Shown here piece after piece: positions 1-7,805 of a DNA stretch of 64,000 nucleotides (positions within the stretch are counted from its first letter, which is position 1; the number at the start of each line of letters is the position of its first letter). This DNA comes from Brachynemurus nebulosus. Lineage: Eukaryota; Arthropoda; Insecta; Neuroptera; Myrmeleontidae. Location: positions 28,388,108 to 28,452,107 of the forward strand of contig JAPWDM010000005.1 in the NCBI GenBank assembly GCA_035578155.1, given 5' to 3'. Under the pieces are notes generated by a model. The model saw only the letters and a list, made by a program, of their open reading frames with translations, was not told the origin of the DNA and did no database searches. The position numbers and the translations under genes were made by a program.

Positions 1-2
1 AC

Positions 3-2570
3 ACCAAGAGTAAAAAATACATCTGTGATCGATGCTTAAATTACTTTCGCACAGAAGATAAACTGATAAAACATACAGAAGACTGCGTGAACATGAACAA
101 CTGTCGGGTGATAATGCCGGAAGGGAAAAGCAAATACATATCGTTCAAGAACTATAGCAACAAGAAACGTGTTCCATTTATAATTTACGCGGACGTCGAA
201 TCATTCCTACAACCTGTGACTGATAACGAAAATCGGAAAAACACGACAACGTACCAACAACATCGGGCATACAGTATCGGTTACTACTTTCACTGCTCCT
301 ACAACAACCAACTAAGCTACTATCGATCATACCGCGGACCAAATTGCGAAAAATGGTTCGCGGAAGAATTGGCAACGTTACGTGAAAATATCTTGGAACC
401 CATATACGACAACATAATACCAATGAACGAGTTAACACCAGAGGAACAACAGCAACTTAAACAACGAAGTACCGGGTGCCACATCTGCGAGAAACCATTC
501 AAACCTGAGGATATTGTGGTTCGTGATCATAACCACTTCACCGGCGAATACAATGGACCTGCGCACAAAGGATGCAACTTGAATTATAAGGATTTTCATA
601 TGATTCCTGTTGTATTCCACAACTTGAGTGGTTATGATGCACATTTCGTAATAAAGGATATAGCAACAGCATTCGAGGGACGTGTCGACTTACTACCAAT
701 CAACAAGGAACGATATATTGCATTCACTAAACATGTTACGGGCAGCGAAATTACATTTAGATTCATCGACTCTTTCCGATTTATGGCATCAAGTTTGGAT
801 AAATTATCTTCATATCTCAACGAGTTCAACATAGTTAAATCACAATTTCCGGATACCGACTACAAATTACTTACGCGCAAAGGTGTTTTTCCGTACGACT
901 ACATATCAGGCTGGGATAAATTGGAAGAAACATGTTTACCATCACGGGAGAAATTCTACAATAAACTCAACGACAACGATATCACCATGGATGACTATAC
1001 ACACGCACAAAAAGTTTGGGATACATTCAACATACAGACGCTTGGAGAATACTCGGATTTATATATGAAAACGGACATACTACTACTCGCGGATGTTTTC
1101 GAGAATTTTCGGGATACATGCATGCGCACACACGGATTGGATCCAGCTCATTACTACACGACGCCGGGACTTACGTGGGATGCAGCCTTAAAATATACAA
1201 AAGTAGAGTTAGAACTGATATCTGATGTGGACCAATTATTATTCATTGAACGTGGTATTCGAGGTGGATTGAGCCAGTGTAGTAACCGATACGCAACAGC
1301 AAACAATAAATATATGAACACCTACGATCCGGATGAGGAATCAAAATACCTGATGTACTATGATGTGAACAACTTATATGGATGGGCAATGTCACAATAC
1401 TTACCAACGGGAAATTTCAAATGGATGGATAATACCGAGATAGATGTTCGAGAAATAAGCGACGAGTCACCTACAGGATACATACTTGAAGTGGATTTGG
1501 AATACCCGAGAGAGCTGCACGATAAACACAACGATTTACCATTATGTCCAGAGAGAATGTGTGCACCCGGTACTAAACAGGAAATGTTACTGGCAACGCT
1601 ATACAACAAACAGAAATACGTGATACACTATCGGAACCTGAAACAATGTCTACAACACGGGATGAAATTAAAGAAAATACATAGAGTGCTACAATTCGAT
1701 CAATCACCTTGGCTCAAATCCTACATAGATTTAAACACAGCTTTGCGACAAACGGCGGGAAACGAATTCGAGAAAAATCTCTACAAGCTACTCAACAACG
1801 CAGTCTTCGGGAAAACGATGGAAAATGTACGGAAACACTCGATTGTGAAATTGTTAACGAAATGGTATGGACGATATGGTGCGGAAGTTATGATAGCGAA
1901 ACCGAATTTCCACAGCCGCACCATATTTGACGAGAATCTTATTGCAGTGGAACTACGAAAAACGGAAGTGTTTATGAACAAACCAATATACGTCGGGCAA
2001 GCAATTCTGGATATTTCGAAAACATGTGTCTACGATTTTCATTACAACTACATACAGCCAACGTTCGGGAACAACAGCAAATTACTCTACACAGACACGG
2101 ATTCATTGATTTACGAGATAAAATGCCCAGATATTTACGAAATAATGAAACGTGATATTCAATACTTTGATACGTCGGATTACAGCGCGGATAATCAATA
2201 TAACATGCCAAGAGTCAATAAGAAAATACCCGGGTTAATGAAGGATGAGCTAAATGGACGAATCTTTACAAAATTTGTGGGCTTAAGATCAAAAATGTAT
2301 AGTTGTCAAGTGGATGGCGAGGATCACACGAAGAAAGCGAAAGGTGTAAAGAACTCTGTGGTTAAGAAAACGATAACTTTCAACGATTACGTGGACTGTC
2401 TAAAACACAATACAATCATAAACCGACAACAAAACCTGATACAATCGAAAAAACATAACGTGTATAGTGTAACTCAGAACAAGGTGGCGCTCAGCCCGTA
2501 CGATACGAAACGACATATTGTGGAGGGGGAAACGGATACTTTAGCATGGGGACATTACTCATTAAATTAG
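3..2570 (+). CDS. POLB: Protein-primed family B DNA polymerase, 5' part missing
   Basis: This is the replicative polymerase of the element. The frame is open from the first bases of the window, so the N-terminus is missing; the first visible residues form a C-x2-C...H...C zinc-finger-like stretch. Counting from the ATG at 87: exonuclease motif with D36/E38 (YADVE); a Cys/His cluster C131-C163 containing DHNH, like the endonuclease VII-type insert of arthropod Maverick polymerases; polymerase motif A around D426 (YYDVNNLYG); motif B K567-G575 (KLLNNAVFG); motif C D670/D672 (YTDTDS). All catalytic motifs are intact. The next gene starts 13 bp after the stop on the same strand. Family assignment is firm; the true start lies to the left. 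Confidence 0.97.
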   Translation, partial: TKSKKYICDRCLNYFRTEDKLIKHTEDCVNMNNCRVIMPEGKSKYISFKNYSNKKRVPFIIYADVESFLQPVTDNENRKNTTTYQQHRAYSIGYYFHCSYNNQLSYYRSYRGPNCEKWFAEELATLRENILEPIYDNIIPMNELTPEEQQQLKQRSTGCHICEKPFKPEDIVVRDHNHFTGEYNGPAHKGCNLNYKDFHMIPVVFHNLSGYDAHFVIKDIATAFEGRVDLLPINKERYIAFTKHVTGSEITFRFIDSFRFMASSLDKLSSYLNEFNIVKSQFPDTDYKLLTRKGVFPYDYISGWDKLEETCLPSREKFYNKLNDNDITMDDYTHAQKVWDTFNIQTLGEYSDLYMKTDILLLADVFENFRDTCMRTHGLDPAHYYTTPGLTWDAALKYTKVELELISDVDQLLFIERGIRGGLSQCSNRYATANNKYMNTYDPDEESKYLMYYDVNNLYGWAMSQYLPTGNFKWMDNTEIDVREISDESPTGYILEVDLEYPRELHDKHNDLPLCPERMCAPGTKQEMLLATLYNKQKYVIHYRNLKQCLQHGMKLKKIHRVLQFDQSPWLKSYIDLNTALRQTAGNEFEKNLYKLLNNAVFGKTMENVRKHSIVKLLTKWYGRYGAEVMIAKPNFHSRTIFDENLIAVELRKTEVFMNKPIYVGQAILDISKTCVYDFHYNYIQPTFGNNSKLLYTDTDSLIYEIKCPDIYEIMKRDIQYFDTSDYSADNQYNMPRVNKKIPGLMKDELNGRIFTKFVGLRSKMYSCQVDGEDHTKKAKGVKNSVVKKTITFNDYVDCLKHNTIINRQQNLIQSKKHNVYSVTQNKVALSPYDTKRHIVEGETDTLAWGHYSLN

Positions 2571-2583
2571 TACGCAAGTGGAA

Positions 2584-3333
2584 ATGGCATCGTCATCATC
2601 GGCTTACTGGAAACGGCTACAAATATTTTCAAGTGAACTGGATAAACTACGTAAACGGGTTGATACCTACGAAAAAACAATTGATGCTATTGTAAAAATG
2701 CAAAATTTGAAATTGTCTGAACCGGAATCAATGGACTGGGATAAAACGGATGTTTCAATTGGTGAATTTTTCGAACGTGAACCAATGCTGCTGAACGAAC
2801 TGACTTTGGAAACATTTCTTCAAATCTACAAGTGGATCAGTTTGAATGTGTTGAAAAGTTATGGTGCGAAAATCATACAACGCGCCTGGATTTGGTTACC
2901 ATCCGATTATCGAGCCATGTTTCAAGAATGTGAACCATGTTTTGAACATTATAATCGACCATGGCAACAAGATCATATTGATGGACCACCTGGTTTGAAA
3001 ATTCGCTGTGAAATGTGCAAGAATGGTGTGAAAATGGAGGAAAACTTTCAACCGCCCGTTGGTGAACCATTGACATTTGCAACACGGATTTCACACGTTG
3101 AAGACATATTTCTGACTCATCCTTATTTGTATACAAAAGTCAGAAATTTCGATATGTTATTATACTTAACAAAACAACTATTGAAATATGATATTTGGGT
3201 GCAACATCTGTATGCATATATGATACCCGAATATGCACAACGAATTTGTCAAGTATGGGATCAGTTACCTGAAAACATGAAACAATTACGTTCGGGTGTT
3301 ATTGAATATATAAACAAATCATACAATTTTTAA
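2584..3333 (+). CDS. Unknown Maverick protein with Cys pairs, 249 aa
   Basis: I do not recognise this protein. It begins with a Ser-rich stretch and a short charged helix of coiled-coil type (residues ~10-45), followed by an acidic, aromatic-rich region. The centre has two Cys pairs, CEPC and, about 30 residues later, CEMC, which could bind zinc. The frame could start at a GTG at 2578, but a eukaryotic start is the ATG at 2584. It follows PolB by 13 bp. No TATA/initiator pair of the kind found before most other genes of the element was seen, so it may share a transcript with PolB. An AATAAA at 3469-3474 could end that transcript. Confidence 0.75.
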   Translation: MASSSSAYWKRLQIFSSELDKLRKRVDTYEKTIDAIVKMQNLKLSEPESMDWDKTDVSIGEFFEREPMLLNELTLETFLQIYKWISLNVLKSYGAKIIQRAWIWLPSDYRAMFQECEPCFEHYNRPWQQDHIDGPPGLKIRCEMCKNGVKMEENFQPPVGEPLTFATRISHVEDIFLTHPYLYTKVRNFDMLLYLTKQLLKYDIWVQHLYAYMIPEYAQRICQVWDQLPENMKQLRSGVIEYINKSYNF

Positions 3334-3339
3334 TATTTA

Positions 3340-3448
3340 TTTATTGTAAAAAATATTTCATATACATTTATTGTAAAAAAATATTTCATATACAAAACAT
3401 TTATTGTAAAAAATATTACATATACATTTATTGTGAAAATATTTTGTA
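3340..3448 (+). repeat. 27-bp A+T-rich tandem repeat in the convergent 3' region
   Basis: Four copies of a unit starting TTTATTGTAAAAAATATTTC begin at 3340, 3367, 3400 and 3427. Spacing is 27, 33 and 27 bp, so one copy carries a 6-bp insertion. It lies between the converging ends of the 249-aa gene and the integrase gene. Confidence 0.8.
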
Positions 3449-3468
3449 TTCATACTTATATTTTAAAA

Positions 3469-3509
3469 AATAAAGAACAATAATTATTTACATATATGTG
3501 TTATTTATT
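3469..3509. terminator. Facing polyadenylation signals between convergent genes
   Basis: AATAAA at 3469-3474 on plus could end the PolB-side transcript. TTTATT at 3504-3509 reads AATAAA on minus and could end the integrase transcript, whose stop is at 3555. The two transcripts would overlap by a few tens of bases at their 3' ends. Based on motif and position only. Confidence 0.55.
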
Positions 3510-3554
3510 TGAAAAAAACCTTTTTATCTTACAGATTATTAAAAAATATATTAT

Positions 3555-4481
3555 TTAAACAATATCAGATTCTTGAATCCAGCTGTTGTTATCCGATGGG
3601 AAACCAAGCCACTTGACCAATACTTTCCCATCACGTCTCTTCAGAATTCGTTCCACGAGGTACACATCAGGATAATTAACTTTCTGTAGTTCATACTCGT
3701 AAAAGCTGCCTCGGATAGGCCGTTGATTGATATCTTCAAGTAGATATGTGACCGGATTTGTATGTTTAACTTTGACGATTTTAAAAATTTCCGTAGACCA
3801 ATTCGGTGTGTAGCCTTTTTCAAAGATTGATTTAAATTTGCTATTTCGAACAAAGTCGTTAACTTTATACTTGGCTGCACCAGCAATTTTTATATTACTG
3901 TATACATTAGATAATAAATATGCTTCATTATCAGCAGTGACATCTCGTGGAGCCATTTTGATTGTACGATGCTTTGTTCTATTATATTCATCAACTAAAT
4001 CGTTAATTAATTGCAACCATTTATAATTACCGTTTAGAGAAAAAGCACGCCAAAGTTTATTCTTAATGGTACGATTAAAACGTTCAACGATTGAAGCTTT
4101 TAACGTACTATATGTAGAATAATGATTAATATTATGTTTTTCCATTAACGCCTTAAAGTTACTATTAAAAAATTCTCGGCCGTCGTCTGTTTGAAGGTGC
4201 GTCGGTGTGCGCTTGCTCTGTTTGAATATTGATTCCATGGCAGCAGTAACAAGCACTCCAGATTTATCTTTTACCGGTACAGTCCAAGCATACTTCGAAA
4301 ATGTGTCAATGGCTGTCAACAGGTACCTATATCCATGATTTTCTTTCGCATAAGCACCCATTTCAACAAGATCAGCTTGCCATAAATCATCGATACCCTT
4401 AGTTATAACACGACGCCTTTTGAAATTTTTACGAGCCGGTTTGTGTAATTCGCTTACAACTTGTTCTTTAACTTTACTCAT
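3555..4481 (-). CDS. INT: Retroviral-like DDE integrase with C-terminal chromodomain
   Basis: Integrase of 308 aa that inserts the element DNA into the host genome. The rve/RNase H-fold core carries the catalytic triad D37 (WQADLVEM), D99 (QTDDGREF) and E133 (IVERFNRT). Residues 272-308 form a chromodomain (VERILKRRDGKVLVKWLGF), typical of Maverick integrases and thought to guide chromatin targeting. No N-terminal HHCC zinc domain is seen, and the N-terminus (KPARKNFKRRRVI) is that of the usual insect Maverick form. The start overlaps the end of the fibre-like gene by 8 bp. A TATA box and initiator inside that upstream gene place the start site after a stray ATG at 4497-4495, so the ATG at 4481 is the first one used. 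Confidence 0.97.
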   Translation of the reverse strand: MSKVKEQVVSELHKPARKNFKRRRVITKGIDDLWQADLVEMGAYAKENHGYRYLLTAIDTFSKYAWTVPVKDKSGVLVTAAMESIFKQSKRTPTHLQTDDGREFFNSNFKALMEKHNINHYSTYSTLKASIVERFNRTIKNKLWRAFSLNGNYKWLQLINDLVDEYNRTKHRTIKMAPRDVTADNEAYLLSNVYSNIKIAGAAKYKVNDFVRNSKFKSIFEKGYTPNWSTEIFKIVKVKHTNPVTYLLEDINQRPIRGSFYEYELQKVNYPDVYLVERILKRRDGKVLVKWLGFPSDNNSWIQESDIV

Positions 4482-4890
4482 CTTGAACTGTTGGCATGGT
4501 ATTTACAGTGAGTTGCTTATATAGGTTCGAAATAAATTGTATTTTATTTTCTAATTGCTTAAATTTAACGTGAAATTCCTCTTTAAATACCGCATTTGCA
4601 ATAGTTTCCATTACCATTTTCAACTCATTATCCATGTTCTCCAAATGACTAAGTTTTGCGGTTACAATTGATTCAAATTGTTTATGTGAATTTTCAAGTG
4701 TTGTCATACCGTCCGAAATTTTAGCAAGCGCTTCATTAAGAAAAGCCAAGTTAACAGCATCAGCTTTATGTTTAGGTGTGCGAACGTTTGTCAGACGTTT
4801 ACCTTTCATATCGTAATCACCATTCGTTGTTAAATTAATGGAAGCGGCTTTTCCGCCACTGCTGAATCGACCGAATTTGTCAACGCTCAT
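4474..4890 (-). CDS. Fibre-like coiled-coil protein
   Basis: A 138-aa protein. Residues ~26-50 (DYDMKGKRLTNV...KADAVNLAFL) match the short motif found near the base of phage tail fibres and in arthropod Maverick proteins starting MSxDKFGR. Residues ~52-125 are a heptad-rich helix likely to form a coiled coil, so the protein is probably an oligomeric, fibre-like structural protein. A receptor-binding role is inference. It sits between the integrase and an unknown gene, all on minus. The ATG at 4890 is the first after a predicted start site at 4899. Confidence 0.8.
   Translation of the reverse strand: MSVDKFGRFSSGGKAASINLTTNGDYDMKGKRLTNVRTPKHKADAVNLAFLNEALAKISDGMTTLENSHKQFESIVTAKLSHLENMDNELKMVMETIANAVFKEEFHVKFKQLENKIQFISNLYKQLTVNTMPTVQDE
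4481..4523 (-). promoter_or_regulatory. Core promoter of the integrase gene
   Basis: On minus, TATATAAG runs 4523 to 4516 and ACAGTTC runs 4491 to 4485. The predicted +1 A (4489) is 34 bp from the TATA start and 8 nt before the ATG. It lies inside the fibre-like coding region. Confidence 0.6.
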
Positions 4891-4933
4891 GTTTGAAATG
4901 ACTATCTAATCAGGTTGATCACCTGTATTTATT
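4890..4933 (-). promoter_or_regulatory. Core promoter of the fibre-like gene, overlapping an AATAAA
   Basis: The initiator TCATTTC runs 4901 to 4895 on minus. AATAAATA, a TATA variant, starts at 4932, 33 bp before the +1 A at 4899. The 5' leader is 9 nt. The same bases contain AATAAA just after the stop of the upstream gene, so they could also serve as its polyadenylation signal. Confidence 0.45.
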
Positions 4934-5909
4934 CTATTACATCAGCCTCGCGCAATTCCTCTAAAATGGCTTGTATCTCATTTTGATGATTGGTGTGTCC
5001 AGCTTGCTGTGACGCAACCAATAATATTAGTCTATCGATAAGTTCGTCTATATCATTCCAATAACGATAATCAATCGTTTGATTAGCATCATAATGCATT
5101 AAACCGGAACCGGTTGGTTGTCGTTTGGGTGTTGACGTGTACCTTGGTGACGATGGAAAAAGTTTTTTTATAATTATTCTATACTTATAACTTTGATTTG
5201 AATTAACTGGTGCATTAATATTATAACTTCTTTTATGCGCATTAGTACTTTTTAAAATGGTCTTATAAGTATCTAAATCCGACTCTGTGTATACATGATG
5301 ATTTGGATATTTTTTAAACATTAACTCAAAGAGACCTTCAGTACCGGGGTAAACGATGTTGTTAATAATAAAATTATCATCAATTATATCCAATTCAGAA
5401 TTACCAATCATCCATTTATTTGTTCGCTCATCTATACGCGGTCCATAGGTACGATCAAGGGTTCTTTTAGCTCTACGTGTGGTTGCCAACGTGAGATATT
5501 TTTCAGCTAGTGCACCAACATAGGGTTTTGCTGTAGGTTGACTACTTTGTTCCATCACATAAGGTGTTGCTGTAGGTTGACTACTTTGTTCCATAAGCGT
5601 TGACCTAAATATCTCAGTATCATCATCATTATTATCATTACTAAGAAAATGTGACTTTATATCGACATCAGAATCGGTTGAAAAACGTGCTTTTTTAATT
5701 TTAGGTTTTTCATCTTTAAGCAAGAAACTTTTTATTGGTTCATTTCTTATTTCAGCAGCTAGTTCCTTAAGTGGCTCCGTTATTGGCTTAAATGATTCTT
5801 GTAAATTTTTCTCTCGTTTAAACTGACTATCTTTGAGCGCACGGTATTTGGCGCGTATAGATTTTGTAGCATTGATGATTTTTCGTTTTAGCTCCCGTTC
5901 GCTATCCAT
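4929..5909 (-). CDS. Conserved invertebrate Maverick protein of unknown function, 326 aa
   Basis: The N-terminal third is charged and lysine-rich, with helix-forming stretches (1-60). An acidic Ser/Asp linker follows (78-100). Residues 106-131 are two copies of a 13-residue unit (MEQSSQPTA-T/K-PYV), a recent 39-bp duplication. The conserved core (~136-255) has a DRTYG...IG pattern, then GTEGLFELMFKK at 189-200, then DLDTYKTILKSTNAH. This pattern is widespread in unannotated insect and nematode Maverick proteins; from memory it corresponds to Pfam DUF8207, to be checked. No catalytic motif was recognised. The 21-bp array lies directly upstream of its promoter. Confidence 0.85.
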   Translation of the reverse strand: MDSERELKRKIINATKSIRAKYRALKDSQFKREKNLQESFKPITEPLKELAAEIRNEPIKSFLLKDEKPKIKKARFSTDSDVDIKSHFLSNDNNDDDTEIFRSTLMEQSSQPTATPYVMEQSSQPTAKPYVGALAEKYLTLATTRRAKRTLDRTYGPRIDERTNKWMIGNSELDIIDDNFIINNIVYPGTEGLFELMFKKYPNHHVYTESDLDTYKTILKSTNAHKRSYNINAPVNSNQSYKYRIIIKKLFPSSPRYTSTPKRQPTGSGLMHYDANQTIDYRYWNDIDELIDRLILLVASQQAGHTNHQNEIQAILEELREADVIE

Positions 5910-5982
5910 AGTGTGTGCGTGCTTATGCTATTACAGTTTACTAGCAAATGTGCAGTGTGAACGTGTACACAGCCATTTTATA
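5909..5982 (-). promoter_or_regulatory. Core promoter of the 326-aa gene
   Basis: On minus, TATAAAAT starts at 5982 and an initiator-like ACATTT has its A at 5949, 33 bp downstream. The leader of about 40 nt has no ATG before 5909. The TATA box is only ~38 bp from the first unit of the 21-bp array. Confidence 0.55.
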
Positions 5983-6020
5983 GCTTTTTCGAACCGAATT
6001 GATGAACTGAACAGAGATTT

Positions 6021-6517
6021 CGGTCGAACCGCACACTATTTCGGTCGAACCGCACACTATTTCGGTCGAACCGCACACATTTTCGGTCGAACCGCACACT
6101 ATTTCGGTCGAACCGCACACATTTTCGGTCGAACCGCACACATTTTCGGTTCAACCGCACACTATTTCGGTCCAACCGCACACATTTTCGGTCGAACCGC
6201 ACACTATTTCGGTCGAACCGCACACTATTTCGGTCGAACCGCACGCATTTTCGGTCGAACCGCACACTATTTCGGTCGAACCGCACACTATTTCGGTCGA
6301 ACCGCACACTATTTCGGTCGAACCGCACACATTTTCGGTCGAACCGCACACATTTTCGGTTCAACCGCACACTATTTCGGTCCAACCGCACACATTTTCG
6401 GTCGAACCGCACACTATTTCGGTCGAACCGCACACATTTTCGGTCCAACCGCACACTATTTCGGTCCAACCGCACACGTTTTTGGTTGAACCGCACACTA
6501 TTTCGGTCCAACCGCAC
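6021..6517. repeat. 24-copy, 21-bp tandem array with 210-bp higher-order period
   Basis: Units start every 21 bp from 6021 to 6504 with the core CGGTCGAACCGCACAC, each built around a short inverted repeat (CGGT...ACCG). The centre varies (TCGA, TTCA, TCCA, TTGA) and the spacer is CTATTT or ATTTT. One variant order, including the unique TTCA unit, recurs exactly 210 bp later (6151 and 6361), so the array grew by ten-unit duplication. Because 21 is a multiple of 3, frames stay open on both strands, but the encoded 7-residue repeats look accidental. It lies between the ends of two minus-strand genes, next to a promoter. A degenerate half copy occurs near 6656. Confidence 0.95.
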
Positions 6518-6710
6518 TGCATCAGTAGGTATGGGGCCACTTGGCAACGCAGTGTAATTGCCTATATTCAGGGGCAAGTATCTGAATATTGATGCTGAGT
6601 AAGTATAGTATCATCTAGCAATGAACTATATGTAAATGGTAAAATGAGTTAGTCTATTTCGGTTCGAAACACAATGGTATTTCATATAGAAATAATCTAT
6701 ATGTTATAGA

Positions 6711-7403
6711 TCAGTTTTTAATTTGAATAAAGATATCGAAATTTTTACGATACCTTCCGCTATTCAACTCACTGTCTTTATCTATAACCAAAAAGTTGAA
6801 CCTTTCACGCCAACATTCATTGCAAATTTCTTTGAACTGATCGAATGACATGTCACTACCTACATGTTCTTGGAAAACGTGTTTAATATTAGTCAAATCT
6901 TGTTTAAATAAAACTATTAAATTAGCATTATCCCTAAGTAATTGTTTTGGTATGAAACTGTACGTCTGACAAAGATAGAAGACTGAAACATCTTTATGAC
7001 GCCCCATACTGAAATATGCTCTAATATTATTTTGTTTATCCGTTGCAACATCGTCAAATATAAAAATTGAATTATTTTTTACATCTTCTGGTGCTATAAC
7101 ATCATCATTATTAGAAAAAGTAAAATATCCTAAACCCCTTATCGGTTTGAGAACGCGTTTCAAATACTCATACTTTGGTTGACAGAGTGATTTTGAATAG
7201 AGATAAATATTTTCAAAACTTAATCCATTCGGATGTTCTAATAAATTTAATAAAATGCTAGTCTTGCCACACCCCGAAGGACCAGAGATTATACATCTTA
7301 TACTATTCGGTAATAAGGGGCCATGCTTTTTTTCAGCTAGTGTGATTGATACAAAATCCATATTTTTGATTGGCAGTTCAACATCTTGTTTTACGAAACG
7401 CAT
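6711..7403 (-). CDS. ATP: FtsK/HerA-type genome-packaging ATPase
   Basis: A 230-aa ATPase of the A32-like packaging family, expected to drive DNA into the capsid. Walker A is GPSGCGKT at residues 41-48; Walker B is FIFDD with acidic residues 117-118. QTYSFIP follows, where this family has its sensor region. Length fits Maverick ATPases. It starts at 7403 from the divergent promoter shared with the 99-aa gene, 13 nt after the predicted start site. No AATAAA was seen soon after its stop; the 21-bp array lies beyond. Confidence 0.95.
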   Translation of the reverse strand: MRFVKQDVELPIKNMDFVSITLAEKKHGPLLPNSIRCIISGPSGCGKTSILLNLLEHPNGLSFENIYLYSKSLCQPKYEYLKRVLKPIRGLGYFTFSNNDDVIAPEDVKNNSIFIFDDVATDKQNNIRAYFSMGRHKDVSVFYLCQTYSFIPKQLLRDNANLIVLFKQDLTNIKHVFQEHVGSDMSFDQFKEICNECWRERFNFLVIDKDSELNSGRYRKNFDIFIQIKN

Positions 7404-7469
7404 TTTTAACGCTACTGATTTATTATATAAGCGCTCAGCCTCTTATATACTTACGCGCAGTAGTCATCA
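7403..7469. promoter_or_regulatory. Symmetrical divergent core promoter
   Basis: A two-way promoter lies between the ATPase (minus) and the 99-aa gene (plus). TATATAAG at 7424-7431 on plus faces TATATAAG on minus (7449 to 7442) across 10 bp, forming an inverted repeat. Each side has CAGTAG at start-site distance: plus 7458-7463 (A at 7459, 35 bp from the TATA start) and minus 7417 to 7412 (A at 7416, 33 bp). The two promoters interleave, so each TATA box lies inside the other's start region. Confidence 0.65.
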
Positions 7470-7768
7470 TGAATCACTACAGGGTGGATTGGCGCACCTT
7501 AGGTCTTGAATGTATACTCGTCAACAATGAATTTAATTGTTGCAGTGATCCACAAGTTACCGACAACAATGAAATTAAATGGTTTAACGATTCTGATGAA
7601 CCATTGTTGTCAATAACTTTTAATCATATTGAAAAGGATGATATTATGCATCTATGTATTATAATTTCTAATTGTTGTAAAAAGAGGATTTATTTGATTG
7701 AAAGTGATCAAAATTGTAAATTAGCTGTTCATGAAATTGATTCATTTCAATTTTTCATGAATCTATAA
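7469..7768 (+). CDS. Small unknown Maverick protein, 99 aa
   Basis: Unknown protein beginning MNHYRVDW. It is rich in alternating hydrophobic residues (likely beta strands) and Cys (NCC, NCCKKR). The frame is open further upstream to an ATG at 7370, but that would read through the divergent promoter. The predicted start site at 7459 makes 7469 the first ATG. It is the first gene of the right plus-strand block, directly before the PLA2 gene, whose TATA box overlaps this stop codon. Confidence 0.65.
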   Translation: MNHYRVDWRTLGLECILVNNEFNCCSDPQVTDNNEIKWFNDSDEPLLSITFNHIEKDDIMHLCIIISNCCKKRIYLIESDQNCKLAVHEIDSFQFFMNL

Positions 7769-7805
7769 ATAGCTCGAATCAAATTTTATTAGCATTCAGT
7801 TCTAA
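7764..7805 (+). promoter_or_regulatory. Core promoter of the PLA2 gene
   Basis: TATAAATAG at 7764-7772 and TCAGTT starting at 7796 (A at 7798, 34 bp from the TATA start). The ATG at 7805 is only 7 nt after the predicted start site. The TATA box overlaps the stop codon of the previous gene. Confidence 0.65.

Noticed and set aside
2578..2583. GTG start for the gene after PolB
   Set aside because: A nuclear gene should start at ATG; one follows two codons later at 2584.
6021..6517. CRISPR-like array
   Set aside because: Units are contiguous 21-bp repeats without unique spacers, in a eukaryotic element.
5833..6577. Long open frames on both strands across the 21-bp array (218 and 199 aa, 7-residue repeats)
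   Set aside because: The unit is 21 bp, so any frame without a stop in one unit stays open. Both strands are open, and the frames begin inside or beside another gene.
7370..7468. Upstream start for the 99-aa gene
   Set aside because: It would overlap the ATPase start and read through the divergent promoter.
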